This document shows, piece after piece, positions 54,423 through 63,238 of a stretch of DNA of 64,000 bases. Origin of the DNA: Alphaproteobacteria bacterium (GTDB taxonomy: Bacteria; Pseudomonadota; Alphaproteobacteria; UBA6615). Under the pieces are notes generated by a model. It was not told the DNA's origin. It saw only the letters and a list, made by a program, of their open reading frames with translations, and did no database searches. The position numbers and the translations under genes are program-made. The DNA is taken from assembly GCA_022449545.1 (NCBI GenBank), contig JAKUPN010000001.1:62001-126000 (forward strand), read 5' to 3'. Each line of letters opens with the position of its first letter. Position 1 is the first letter of the stretch.

Positions 54423-55631
54423 ATGGCTGAAGCATTTATATGTGATGCAGTTCGCACACCGTTCGGACGTTATGGTGGAAGCCTATCAGAAGTGAGAACC
54501 GACGATCTTGCCGCCACCCCACTGAAGGCTCTTGTTACCCGAAATGAAAAAGTTGATTGGGAAGCTGTAGATGACGTCATTTATGGTTGTGTAAACCAAG
54601 CCGGAGAGGATAATCGTAATGTTGCCAGAATGGCCTCATTACTGTCCGGACTGCCAACTTCGGTCACTGGCGCCACAGTAAATAGGCTTTGTGGTTCAGG
54701 TCTTGAAGCATTAACAGCAGCTGCAAGATCAATTAGAACGGGCGAAGCGGAAGTAGTTATCGCCGGAGGTGTAGAGAGCATGTCGAGAGCTCCTTTCGTC
54801 ATGCCAAAGGCAACATCAGCCTATAGTAGAAATACAAAAATAGAAGATACAACTATAGGATGGAGATTTGTTAATCCCAAAATGAAGCAAGAGTACGGAA
54901 TAGATTCTATGCCAGAAACTGCTGAGAATGTTGCAGTTGAGTTCCAAATTAATCGTAAAGACCAAGACTCATTTGCCTTTAGATCCCAACAAAGAGCTAA
55001 AAATGCACAAAGTAATGGACGTCTCTCAAGAGAGATCATACCTGTAAGTGTACCTAAAAGACGAAGTGAGCCAGTTATAGTTGACGCTGATGAGCACCCT
55101 AGAGGAGACACAACCCTGGATGTTTTGGCAAAATTACCAACACCATTTAGAGAAGATGGAACGGTAACCGCTGGAAATGCATCAGGCGTAAATGATGGGG
55201 CCTGCGCCATGATAATAGCTTCGGAGGATGCAATAAATAAATACAGTCTTAATCCCTTAGCCAGAATTTTAGGAACAGCAACTGCAGGTGTACCTCCCAG
55301 AATCATGGGCTTTGGTCCAGCGCCGGCAACAAGAAAACTTTTAGAACACCTCAAAATTAAAGTCAGTGATATAGGAGTGATTGAATTAAATGAAGCTTTT
55401 GCCGCTCAAGCTTTAGCCGTGACACGAGACCTAGGTCTTCCCGATGATGCAGAACATGTAAACCCTAACGGAGGAGCAATAGCGCTAGGACATCCTCTTG
55501 GAGCAAGTGGCGGCCGCCTGGCAATGACAGCAGCATATGAATTGCTGGATCGTAATGAAAAATATGCACTGTGTACGATGTGTATAGGGGTGGGGCAGGG
55601 AATCGCTACTTTGTTGGAAAGAGCTGCGTAA
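54423..55631 (+). CDS. acetyl-CoA acyltransferase, 3-oxoadipyl-CoA thiolase type
   Basis: [73 protein letters not shown] at 54423 preferred over 54336. Confidence 0.92.
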   Translation: MAEAFICDAVRTPFGRYGGSLSEVRTDDLAATPLKALVTRNEKVDWEAVDDVIYGCVNQAGEDNRNVARMASLLSGLPTSVTGATVNRLCGSGLEALTAAARSIRTGEAEVVIAGGVESMSRAPFVMPKATSAYSRNTKIEDTTIGWRFVNPKMKQEYGIDSMPETAENVAVEFQINRKDQDSFAFRSQQRAKNAQSNGRLSREIIPVSVPKRRSEPVIVDADEHPRGDTTLDVLAKLPTPFREDGTVTAGNASGVNDGACAMIIASEDAINKYSLNPLARILGTATAGVPPRIMGFGPAPATRKLLEHLKIKVSDIGVIELNEAFAAQALAVTRDLGLPDDAEHVNPNGGAIALGHPLGASGGRLAMTAAYELLDRNEKYALCTMCIGVGQGIATLLERAA

Positions 55632-55633
55632 GT

Positions 55634-57112
55634 TTATTCATTAGGCTCATCTGGCGGGACAATAAGATCTATTTCATCATGTTCCATTATAGCTCTTAGA
55701 TAGTGACCCTTGTCATCCAGAAATAATTGTCTGGTAATTCCCTCAATAACTCTGGGAATTCCGTAACGCATGGTAGTTACCGAGCTACCTGTCATTCCTA
55801 AACTAATTAGTGTGCCTATTGTAAAGCAGTGGATATGATGAAGGTAGGGCGCGTCACCTAGGTTTTTTTCAATAAATTCAAAATTTTTTCCAAGATATGG
55901 GTAGCTTGATGCAGACACAGACTCTTCCCCTGCTGGAGGAACAAATCTATCCTCCCACAAAGCAATTTTATCTGATAATAAAGAAGTTTCCGTTCGTAAA
56001 CTAAAATCATTAATGTGACCTGTAGCAGCTATTATAAAATCGACCAGATGCTTATTACCCCCGCAAGTTTCAATTAGAATTTCATTTCCACTATCACCAC
56101 TTAATGAAACATTTTTCCAGGCGGCATCCTCATGCATTCGAAACCCTTCAAGAGTATGCGCTCTATCAAATGATTCTTGTGGAGGGGGCTGGTGAGTTTG
56201 TAAAATATGCACCGCGATGCGCCAACGTTCCAAATCACTAAAATCAGAAAAATGCTTCAAGTAGGCAATATCGTCAAACGGCTTATGCGCGTTTATTTTA
56301 GCTATCTCACGCCTTCTAACAAACACATGGGCTTCTTTCGCTCCGGCCTCTAGTGCCGTCGCCGCATTGTCAAAAGCTCCAGCATTCGCACCCAGGACCG
56401 CTATCCTTTTTCCTTCAAGTAAATGAAAATCAATTTCACGATTAGCCTGCGAATAGCGTTCTTCGGGTAACGCATTTTTAATCAGCTCAGGAACGTGCCA
56501 TTCACCACAACCTTCCAAACCATTTGCCAAAATAACTTCTCTGGCAAAAACTATGCCATCTTTCCCTGTAACACCGGTTGATTTCAGAGGAACCTTTATC
56601 AGACTACTACTAGAACTTGGCTCATCCGCCTCTAAGGGACCCACTTCTGTCTCATTCCATACGGGTATGTTAAGAACGTCTCTGTACCAGGTCAGATATT
56701 GATGCCAGTCTAATGTAGGAAACCTCTCTAACTCATCCCAGGCTTTAGACCCATATTTAGCAGTAAACCAAGCGCGGGGAGTCAGAGATGGGATACCGAG
56801 ATCAGGACCTGTTAAATTAAGGGCCGTTCTCAAATGATGCATTCGAGCGTAGCTGTTCCAGGGACCCTCCTTGCCCTTTGGTTTAGAGTCTATTGCAATA
56901 ACATTATTTATATTTTCTCTTCTCAAGGCGAACGAAAGAGCTAGACCACTCTGACCAGCACCAATTATCAGAACATCAAAAACCGGGGTCCCGGAATGAT
57001 GATGACGCTTCACGAGCCAAGGCTTTTTGGGGTGATCTAACAGGTCTAAATCAACGAGGACCTGTTTGCTAAGTTTATTTAATTGTGTTGTTTCTTGTAA
57101 ATCTTCAGGCAT
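55634..57112 (-). CDS. FAD/NAD(P)-binding oxidoreductase (FMO-like)
   Basis: VLIIGAGQSGLALSFALRR (GxGxxG), IAVLGANAGAFDNAATALEAGAKEAHVFVRR second nucleotide-binding site. Confidence 0.85.
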   Translation of the reverse strand: MPEDLQETTQLNKLSKQVLVDLDLLDHPKKPWLVKRHHHSGTPVFDVLIIGAGQSGLALSFALRRENINNVIAIDSKPKGKEGPWNSYARMHHLRTALNLTGPDLGIPSLTPRAWFTAKYGSKAWDELERFPTLDWHQYLTWYRDVLNIPVWNETEVGPLEADEPSSSSSLIKVPLKSTGVTGKDGIVFAREVILANGLEGCGEWHVPELIKNALPEERYSQANREIDFHLLEGKRIAVLGANAGAFDNAATALEAGAKEAHVFVRRREIAKINAHKPFDDIAYLKHFSDFSDLERWRIAVHILQTHQPPPQESFDRAHTLEGFRMHEDAAWKNVSLSGDSGNEILIETCGGNKHLVDFIIAATGHINDFSLRTETSLLSDKIALWEDRFVPPAGEESVSASSYPYLGKNFEFIEKNLGDAPYLHHIHCFTIGTLISLGMTGSSVTTMRYGIPRVIEGITRQLFLDDKGHYLRAIMEHDEIDLIVPPDEPNE

Positions 57113-57225
57113 GAATAGCTCAAACTCACTAATCTATTATCATATGTATAGCAAATATATTCTATTATTTGTAGTTACGCCTACTTGCAAGAATTATGGC
57201 CTAACACTCGATAGCCTCAGAAGCT

Positions 57226-57254
57226 GAAGGTCCAAGGATAAATCCTCTTCCTTC
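57226..57254. other. imperfect intergenic hairpin
   Basis: GAAGG (57226-57230) pairs with CCTTC (57250-57254) around an inner AGGAT-AA-ATCCT (57235-57246). Confidence 0.45.
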
Positions 57255-57546
57255 TCCGCAATTAATTTAATATCTGCATTTTATACAATAAACCAAAAAT
57301 CTGTGATTTACTTGAGGCATCGCCTGTTAGCGTTTATGTGGACCGATATCAGAGAGAACCAAGAAAGTTTATTAAAGTAAGTTCTAACCTGTTCATTTTT
57401 TTTAAAACATCCGGTTCAGAACTTAAAATTAAAAATCAGTCACCAGCAAGATCATTACACGACTGGAACCAACACCAAAGATACTTTATACAATGTGGGA
57501 GAAAGAAGCCACCACTCGAATTTTCTTCGATCCATTCCTTATTTGG

Positions 57547-57619
57547 CGCTGAGTGGAGTAGTCCGGTAACTAGTCAGGACCAGAACCTGAAAGTCGTAGG
57601 TTCAAATTCTACCTCGTTT
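57547..57619 (+). pseudogene. initiator-tRNA(fMet)-like sequence, degenerate or repurposed
   Basis: CGCTGAG-TG-GAGT-AGTCCGGTA-ACTA-G-TCAGG-ACCAGAA-CCTGA-AAGTC-GTAGG-TTCAAAT-TCTAC-CTCGTTT aligns without gaps to bacterial tRNA-fMet (sequence recalled, not searched). D-loop AGTCCGGTA, T-loop TTCAAAT, T8, and 5-bp anticodon and T stems are kept; anticodon loop is altered and CCA is absent. Confidence 0.75.
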
Positions 57620-57702
57620 CTGATACCTTAATTAATATAATGGGTTCGGAATGAATATTCCGCCATTAGTTCTTATGCTGAATACAAATCCAGGATACTA
57701 AA

Positions 57703-58464
57703 ATGCGCCCGAATCACCTCAAGAAAATCTGGAAATCCGGTAAACCTGCTCTCAATGGCTGGTGTCAAATACCCCACTCTTTATCCACCGAGATGATGGC
57801 TCATCAAGGATGGGATTCTATAACAATAGACCTACAGCACAGCGGGGTTACTGAGTCAGATGTCATATCGATGCTGCAAGCGATCTCAACAACTGAAGCG
57901 GTTCCTATGGTTCGCACACCGTGGAACGAACCTGGCGTTATAATGCGTCTATTAGATGCAGGCGCCTACGGTATTATTTGTCCGATGATTAATAATCGCG
58001 ACGACGCAGAAAATTTCGTGGCTGCATGCAAATATCCACCCGTGGGAATTCGTTCGAATGGTCCATTCAGAGCATTAATGTACGGCGGAAGTGATTACCA
58101 AAAGTTCGCAAATGGAGAAATAGTGACCTTAGCTATGATAGAGACACAAGAAGCAATGGAAAACTTAACTGAAATAGTGGCAACTCCTGGTCTAGATGGC
58201 GTTTATATCGGCCCATCCGATTTATCTATATCCCATGGAGAAGCCCCAATTCTTGACCATTTTGATGGACCAATAGTTCCATTAATAGCTCGCATCAGAG
58301 AAGAAGCTCATGCTGCAGGCAAAGTTGCTGGCATTCATGGAGCCAGTTCGAAATATGCCATAAGAATGATATCAGAAGGGTTTAATTTAGTAACACCAAC
58401 TTCCGACATTCGGCTAGTTGCAGCTGGGGCCTCCCAAATGGTTGATGAAATAAGAAGAGGATAA
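57703..58464 (+). CDS. HpcH/HpaI-family aldolase
   Basis: GWCQIPHSLSTEMMAHQGWDSITIDLQHSGVTESD; VPMVRTPWNEPGVIMRLLDAGAYGIICPMINNRDDAE; GLDGVYIGPSDLSISHG. Confidence 0.93.
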   Translation: MRPNHLKKIWKSGKPALNGWCQIPHSLSTEMMAHQGWDSITIDLQHSGVTESDVISMLQAISTTEAVPMVRTPWNEPGVIMRLLDAGAYGIICPMINNRDDAENFVAACKYPPVGIRSNGPFRALMYGGSDYQKFANGEIVTLAMIETQEAMENLTEIVATPGLDGVYIGPSDLSISHGEAPILDHFDGPIVPLIARIREEAHAAGKVAGIHGASSKYAIRMISEGFNLVTPTSDIRLVAAGASQMVDEIRRG

Positions 58465-58535
58465 TCGATAAAGTTATATTATAAAAAACTGATATATAAG
58501 GAATATATCTGGAAAACGATCACAACATATTAACT

Positions 58536-61500
58536 CTACTTACTCTTTCTCTCCCACACCGCAACACTAATTGACATCATTGGTGGAACAACAGCCAATG
58601 TAAGTACAGCAGATAACGCCAGTCCTCCAATCACAACGGAGCCCAGACCACGGTACAACTCAGAGCCCGCTCCTGGAAAAACTACCAAAGGCAGCATACC
58701 AAAGACCGACGTTAAAGTTGACATAAAAATCGGTCTAATCCTGTTTCGTGTAGCCAGAGTTATGGCCTCGTCTGCCGACATTCCCTGTTTGCGGATATGT
58801 AATAAGGTTTGATGAACAAGGAGTATCGCATTGTTTACAACTATACCAATTAGAATAATAAAACCTAACATGGTCAACATATCCAATGGCTGAAAAACCG
58901 ATTTATTTAATAAGGCTAAGCCAGCCAACCCTCCGGCAGCTGCTATGGGCACAGAGAGTAAAATTATCAGAGGATAGACAAAACTCTCAAACAAAATAGC
59001 CATTACTAAATAAACTATAACTACTGCTAGAAGTAGATCAATAATAATCTCATTCCAGGTTGCTGTTAACTTATCAGCCGTACCACTAACCCTAAAACGA
59101 ACTCCTTCAGGCACCCCAGCTGCCTCAATAGGTTCTATAACCTGCTCTTTAATTAGCTCAATAGCTTTTTGCAAAGGCATAGAATCTGAAGGGGTCACTC
59201 TCAATGTCATAGTTCTAACTCGTTCCGATCGGCGAATTTCAGTCGGACCACTCGTTACTGTTACTTTTGCAAGGCTATCTACAGATATTAAACGACCTTC
59301 GCGCGTCACCATAGGCAAAGAACCAATTTTCTGGGTTGTGTTAATTTGATCCAGTTCGCCCATAAGCATCAGATCAATTCGTTTCCCGTCCACTGTAATC
59401 TCAGAAACTCTTACCCCGTCATTAAATGCATCTATAGAATGGCCCAATTCCTGCGCAGTTAAACCATTGTCTGCAAGAGCAGTTGGATCAGGTTCTACCC
59501 TTATCTCAGGTGCCCCTAGTGTTAGGCTCGGGAGCGGACGTGTTCGGTGTCCGTCTTTGGGAGGCAACAGTTGCATTAGCTTAAAAAACGCCTTTTTTCC
59601 TACTTCATAAATAAGAGGTAGCTCAGGTCCAGACACATCAATATCCACCGCACGCCCTCCTCCTACCGAGCGACCAAATAATGAGGGTTGAAAAACAAAT
59701 GCAAATGTCCCAGGCTCTTGAAAGGCTGCCTTCTGCATAATGGGGATGAGATCCCTCACTCGTGTTGAGTCTTGCGCTGTTCCACCAATGAAAGCCCTAC
59801 CATTAAAATCGACTCGCAAAAATCGTTGGAATTTTGGAGAATCATCTTTTACATCTGTTTCTCTTGATTCAGTCACCCAATTTTTACGAGTTCTATCTGC
59901 GATTTTTTCTGTGAGCTCGCTCACTGTATCGAGATTATAACCAGCAGGTGGTTGAACAAAACCAAATACAAAATTCCGATTTCCAGTAGGTAAATAATCG
60001 AGCTTTGGCAAAAATAAAATTGTTGAAGCAACAGAAATACCAGTAATTAGAACAACAACTCCAACGGCAGAAATTTTTGATCTTACAACCAGTCGAGCAA
60101 AAAATATCCAGAACCTGGTAAACCCACTTGCAAAATAATCTAGCACAGGAATTCTGAGAGATTCATTCTCACTGTAGTTTTTAACTAAAAGTCGATTTGA
60201 TAAAGCAGGTATCAAGGAAATTGAGACTAAAAGAGAAAGAAGCACTGATACAGATATTGCAACTGCGATATCGCGAAAAAGCTGCCCTACTTCCAGATCC
60301 ATTAAAAGGATTGGAATAAAAACCATAACTGTAGTCAGAGCGGAAACTAATACAGCTGGCCAGACTTCAATTGCCCCTTGATAAGCTGCTTCGGACCGGG
60401 AAAATCCACCCTGCCTAAGTCGAAAAATATTTTCGAGAACAACTATTGCCGCATCAACAACCATACCCACTGCGAAAGCAATGCCCGCTAGGCTAATTAC
60501 GTTTAGTGAGCGCCCCAACAAAGCCATGGCAACAAATGAGCCGATTACAGATACAGGTATAGCTAAAGAAATAACAAGAGTTGGACGCCAAGACCTTAAA
60601 AACAAAAGCAATATAACTGCTGCTAATACTCCACCAACAAATATATTCTGCTGAACCAATCTAATTGCAGAGTTAATATAAACTGTTTCATCAAATACAT
60701 TTTGTACCTTCAGTCCCACATCATTTAGGACTCCTTCACCTAACTCTTTTACTGCTAAGTGCACTTTAGACATTGTTTGTAAAACGTTCGCGCCTTGAGA
60801 ACGAGTCATGTTAAAAGCCATAGCTCTCTCGTCAAAGTTATGGGCTATAGCGCGAGCTTTCTTATATGACAGGTAAACTTTTGCTACATCACCAACAGTT
60901 ACTCTGCCAATTCTTTCTTTACCTGATATGTACTCTGAACGAAGGACTATATTTCGGACCTGCTCAGGCCTGTTTAAATCTCCTTCAGTGCGAACAACAT
61001 AACTTCTTTTACCCTCCTCAACATTTCCCCCAGATATAGAAGCATTTTCTGCCCTAACACGCTTTAAAACATCCGAAATAGTCAGGCGATATTGTGCTAA
61101 TCTCTGTGCGTCAATTACGATTCTTAATTCACGCTTAGTTTCTCCATAAATATTAACAGCAGATATACCTTCAATACGTTCGATTCTTTCCTGCACAACA
61201 TCTTCTAAAAAATCACCATAGGTTATCATATCACGATCGTTTCCTGGCTTACGTGTAAGCAAAAACCAGGCTATGGCATTGTCATCTGTTCCTGATGTTC
61301 TTAATAGAGGTTCATTCGCCTCTGCGGGGTATCCTGTGACACGATCAAGCCGATTAGCGACCAATAAAAGAGCTCTGTCCATATTCTGACTGGGAGCAAA
61401 TTCTAGAGTAACTTCAGCTCTTCCAGTTCTACTTCGACTTTGCATTGAGCGAATTCCCTCAAGTCCCTTTAGCACCTCTTCTTGACGGTTAACTATCTCA

Positions 61501-61682
61501 CGTTCAACTTCTGCCGGCGCCGAACCTGGCCAGAAAGTTTGTACAATTATCACTGGTTGACGCACATCAGGAGCCATCTGTATTGGTATACGTTGGAGGG
61601 CAACATAACCAAACAAAACAACCATCAACACAACTGCGACTATCGCAACCGGTCGATTAATGGAAAAAGAGATGAGATTCAT
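58536..61682 (-). CDS. RND-family (AcrB/MexB-type) efflux permease
   Basis: 1048 aa; N-terminal NLISFSINRPVAIVAVVLMVVLFGYVALQRIPIQMAPDVRQPVIIVQTFWPGSAPAEVEREI; GMVVDAAIVVLENIFRLRQ. Confidence 0.95.
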   Translation of the reverse strand: MNLISFSINRPVAIVAVVLMVVLFGYVALQRIPIQMAPDVRQPVIIVQTFWPGSAPAEVEREIVNRQEEVLKGLEGIRSMQSRSRTGRAEVTLEFAPSQNMDRALLLVANRLDRVTGYPAEANEPLLRTSGTDDNAIAWFLLTRKPGNDRDMITYGDFLEDVVQERIERIEGISAVNIYGETKRELRIVIDAQRLAQYRLTISDVLKRVRAENASISGGNVEEGKRSYVVRTEGDLNRPEQVRNIVLRSEYISGKERIGRVTVGDVAKVYLSYKKARAIAHNFDERAMAFNMTRSQGANVLQTMSKVHLAVKELGEGVLNDVGLKVQNVFDETVYINSAIRLVQQNIFVGGVLAAVILLLFLRSWRPTLVISLAIPVSVIGSFVAMALLGRSLNVISLAGIAFAVGMVVDAAIVVLENIFRLRQGGFSRSEAAYQGAIEVWPAVLVSALTTVMVFIPILLMDLEVGQLFRDIAVAISVSVLLSLLVSISLIPALSNRLLVKNYSENESLRIPVLDYFASGFTRFWIFFARLVVRSKISAVGVVVLITGISVASTILFLPKLDYLPTGNRNFVFGFVQPPAGYNLDTVSELTEKIADRTRKNWVTESRETDVKDDSPKFQRFLRVDFNGRAFIGGTAQDSTRVRDLIPIMQKAAFQEPGTFAFVFQPSLFGRSVGGGRAVDIDVSGPELPLIYEVGKKAFFKLMQLLPPKDGHRTRPLPSLTLGAPEIRVEPDPTALADNGLTAQELGHSIDAFNDGVRVSEITVDGKRIDLMLMGELDQINTTQKIGSLPMVTREGRLISVDSLAKVTVTSGPTEIRRSERVRTMTLRVTPSDSMPLQKAIELIKEQVIEPIEAAGVPEGVRFRVSGTADKLTATWNEIIIDLLLAVVIVYLVMAILFESFVYPLIILLSVPIAAAGGLAGLALLNKSVFQPLDMLTMLGFIILIGIVVNNAILLVHQTLLHIRKQGMSADEAITLATRNRIRPIFMSTLTSVFGMLPLVVFPGAGSELYRGLGSVVIGGLALSAVLTLAVVPPMMSISVAVWERKSK

Positions 61683-61712
61683 ATTAGTTTTGTCCTGACC
61701 ACCTAAAATTTA

Positions 61713-63059
61713 TTACTGACGAGACGTTCTAACACTTTGCCCGGGGCGAAGATTCTCATTCCCTCTGATAACCACAGAGTCTCCCACCTTTAAACCAGAT
61801 AGAACAACAAAACGACTACCAGTTGACTGACCAAGTTTTACTGTTTTGGGTATACTCTGCTGATTGCTGATCAAAAAAACCTTATCAACTCCATCACGTT
61901 GAATAACTGCGTCCTTAGATACTGTTATAACCTTAGAACTTTTTCCAATTGGGACGTTTAAAGTAACATTTTGATTTGTAGCCAACGGTAAATTCAAAGA
62001 AGAAAAGTCTGGTTCAAATCTTACCATTCGCGTTCGAGTTCTCGGATTTTCGTCAGGTATAACTGCATATACTGATGCTTTATAATAAATTTTCCCATTG
62101 AATGTTAATTGTAGAGTTTGACCAGGTTTAAGTTTTCCTAGTTTTGTGCGAGGAACCTCGGCCTCAACCATAACACTTTTGTCGTTAATTAAACCCAAAA
62201 CTGGGTTACCTACTTTCAAAAATGCCCCTACCTCGGTATATTTTGTACTTACTACACCAGGATAAGGTGAGCGAATCTGACTGTCTTTTAGATTAATTAT
62301 TGAACGTCTTAACTGTGCTCGAGCCTGAAGTAATTGTGCAGCTGTTTCATCCACTTTACTTTTTTGTTTTACCACCTCCTGAATAACCTCTAAGTATTTT
62401 GCCTGAGAGAAAGAAGATGACTTTCGAATAACTTTTAATCGGTTTAGCTCTAGGCTGCGTTTCTCAAAATCTGCTTTTGCACTATCAAGCCTCGCAATTT
62501 GCTGTGAAACAATGGCCTCGTTTCGATCACGTTCAACTAATAAAACTTCGGTATCCAGCTCAGCTAGTAATTGGCCCGTTTTAACTCGGTCTCCAACTCC
62601 AACATAAATCTTTTTTACAGGGCCACTAATCCGTGTTGCTACAGGCCCAAACTCATTAGACACAACACGGCCTAAAATTGGTACAGTTTGGGTCATAACC
62701 TCCTCTATTACTGCATCAACAACTACATTAGCTATTGGACCACCTTTATTTTGTTTCTTTCCAGCACCACCACGAAAAAAGTTGAATAACTCCGTGCCAT
62801 TAAGGGAACCATTTTTATCCTTATCAATCACATCGAAGTTTGAGCTTACTGGCCCTCTAGCTTCATTGCGCTCAATTAAATTATTATTATTTTTATCTAG
62901 AATTTTTGCCATTGCAGACAATTTTCTAACTTCCTGGGCATCTAATACATAGGAATCATTTAAACCAGATTCAGAAACGAAAAAAACTAAAAAGCTGATT
63001 AAAATAATTCCAATTTTAATAAATGTTGTTTTCAATTTTTTTCCTAATATTTTATTCAT
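61713..63059 (-). CDS. RND periplasmic adaptor (HlyD/AcrA-like) with N-terminal EF-hand pair
   Basis: N-terminal TM/signal, DKNNNNLIERNE and DKDKNGSLNGTE EF-hand loops, then GPVKKIYVGVGDRVKTGQLLAELDTE lipoyl-type motif; precedes the RND permease. Confidence 0.92.
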   Translation of the reverse strand: MNKILGKKLKTTFIKIGIILISFLVFFVSESGLNDSYVLDAQEVRKLSAMAKILDKNNNNLIERNEARGPVSSNFDVIDKDKNGSLNGTELFNFFRGGAGKKQNKGGPIANVVVDAVIEEVMTQTVPILGRVVSNEFGPVATRISGPVKKIYVGVGDRVKTGQLLAELDTEVLLVERDRNEAIVSQQIARLDSAKADFEKRSLELNRLKVIRKSSSFSQAKYLEVIQEVVKQKSKVDETAAQLLQARAQLRRSIINLKDSQIRSPYPGVVSTKYTEVGAFLKVGNPVLGLINDKSVMVEAEVPRTKLGKLKPGQTLQLTFNGKIYYKASVYAVIPDENPRTRTRMVRFEPDFSSLNLPLATNQNVTLNVPIGKSSKVITVSKDAVIQRDGVDKVFLISNQQSIPKTVKLGQSTGSRFVVLSGLKVGDSVVIRGNENLRPGQSVRTSRQ

Positions 63060-63238
63060 GTTTATCAGTAATAATTAAGGAACAAGTGAACTCCACTCCA
63101 AAAAAGATTTTTTTAGTAGATAAAAATAGAATCCTATTTCAAAAAATAGATAATTTTGGCATTATAGGTTTAATAACTATTATTCCTTATATCAATGTAT
63201 AGATATATTTACTTATAAAACTAATTTCAAAAATATAA

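Noticed and set aside
54821-55354. 177-aa minus-strand ORF inside the thiolase gene
   Set aside because: Antisense to a strongly supported conserved CDS; an open shadow frame, like the other antisense ORFs at 679-945, 5766-6140, 28158-28631 and 50644-51024.
57338-57631. 97-aa plus-strand ORF in the ORF track
   Set aside because: Overlaps the whole tRNA-fMet-like element and its predicted protein has no recognisable features; most likely an accidental open frame.
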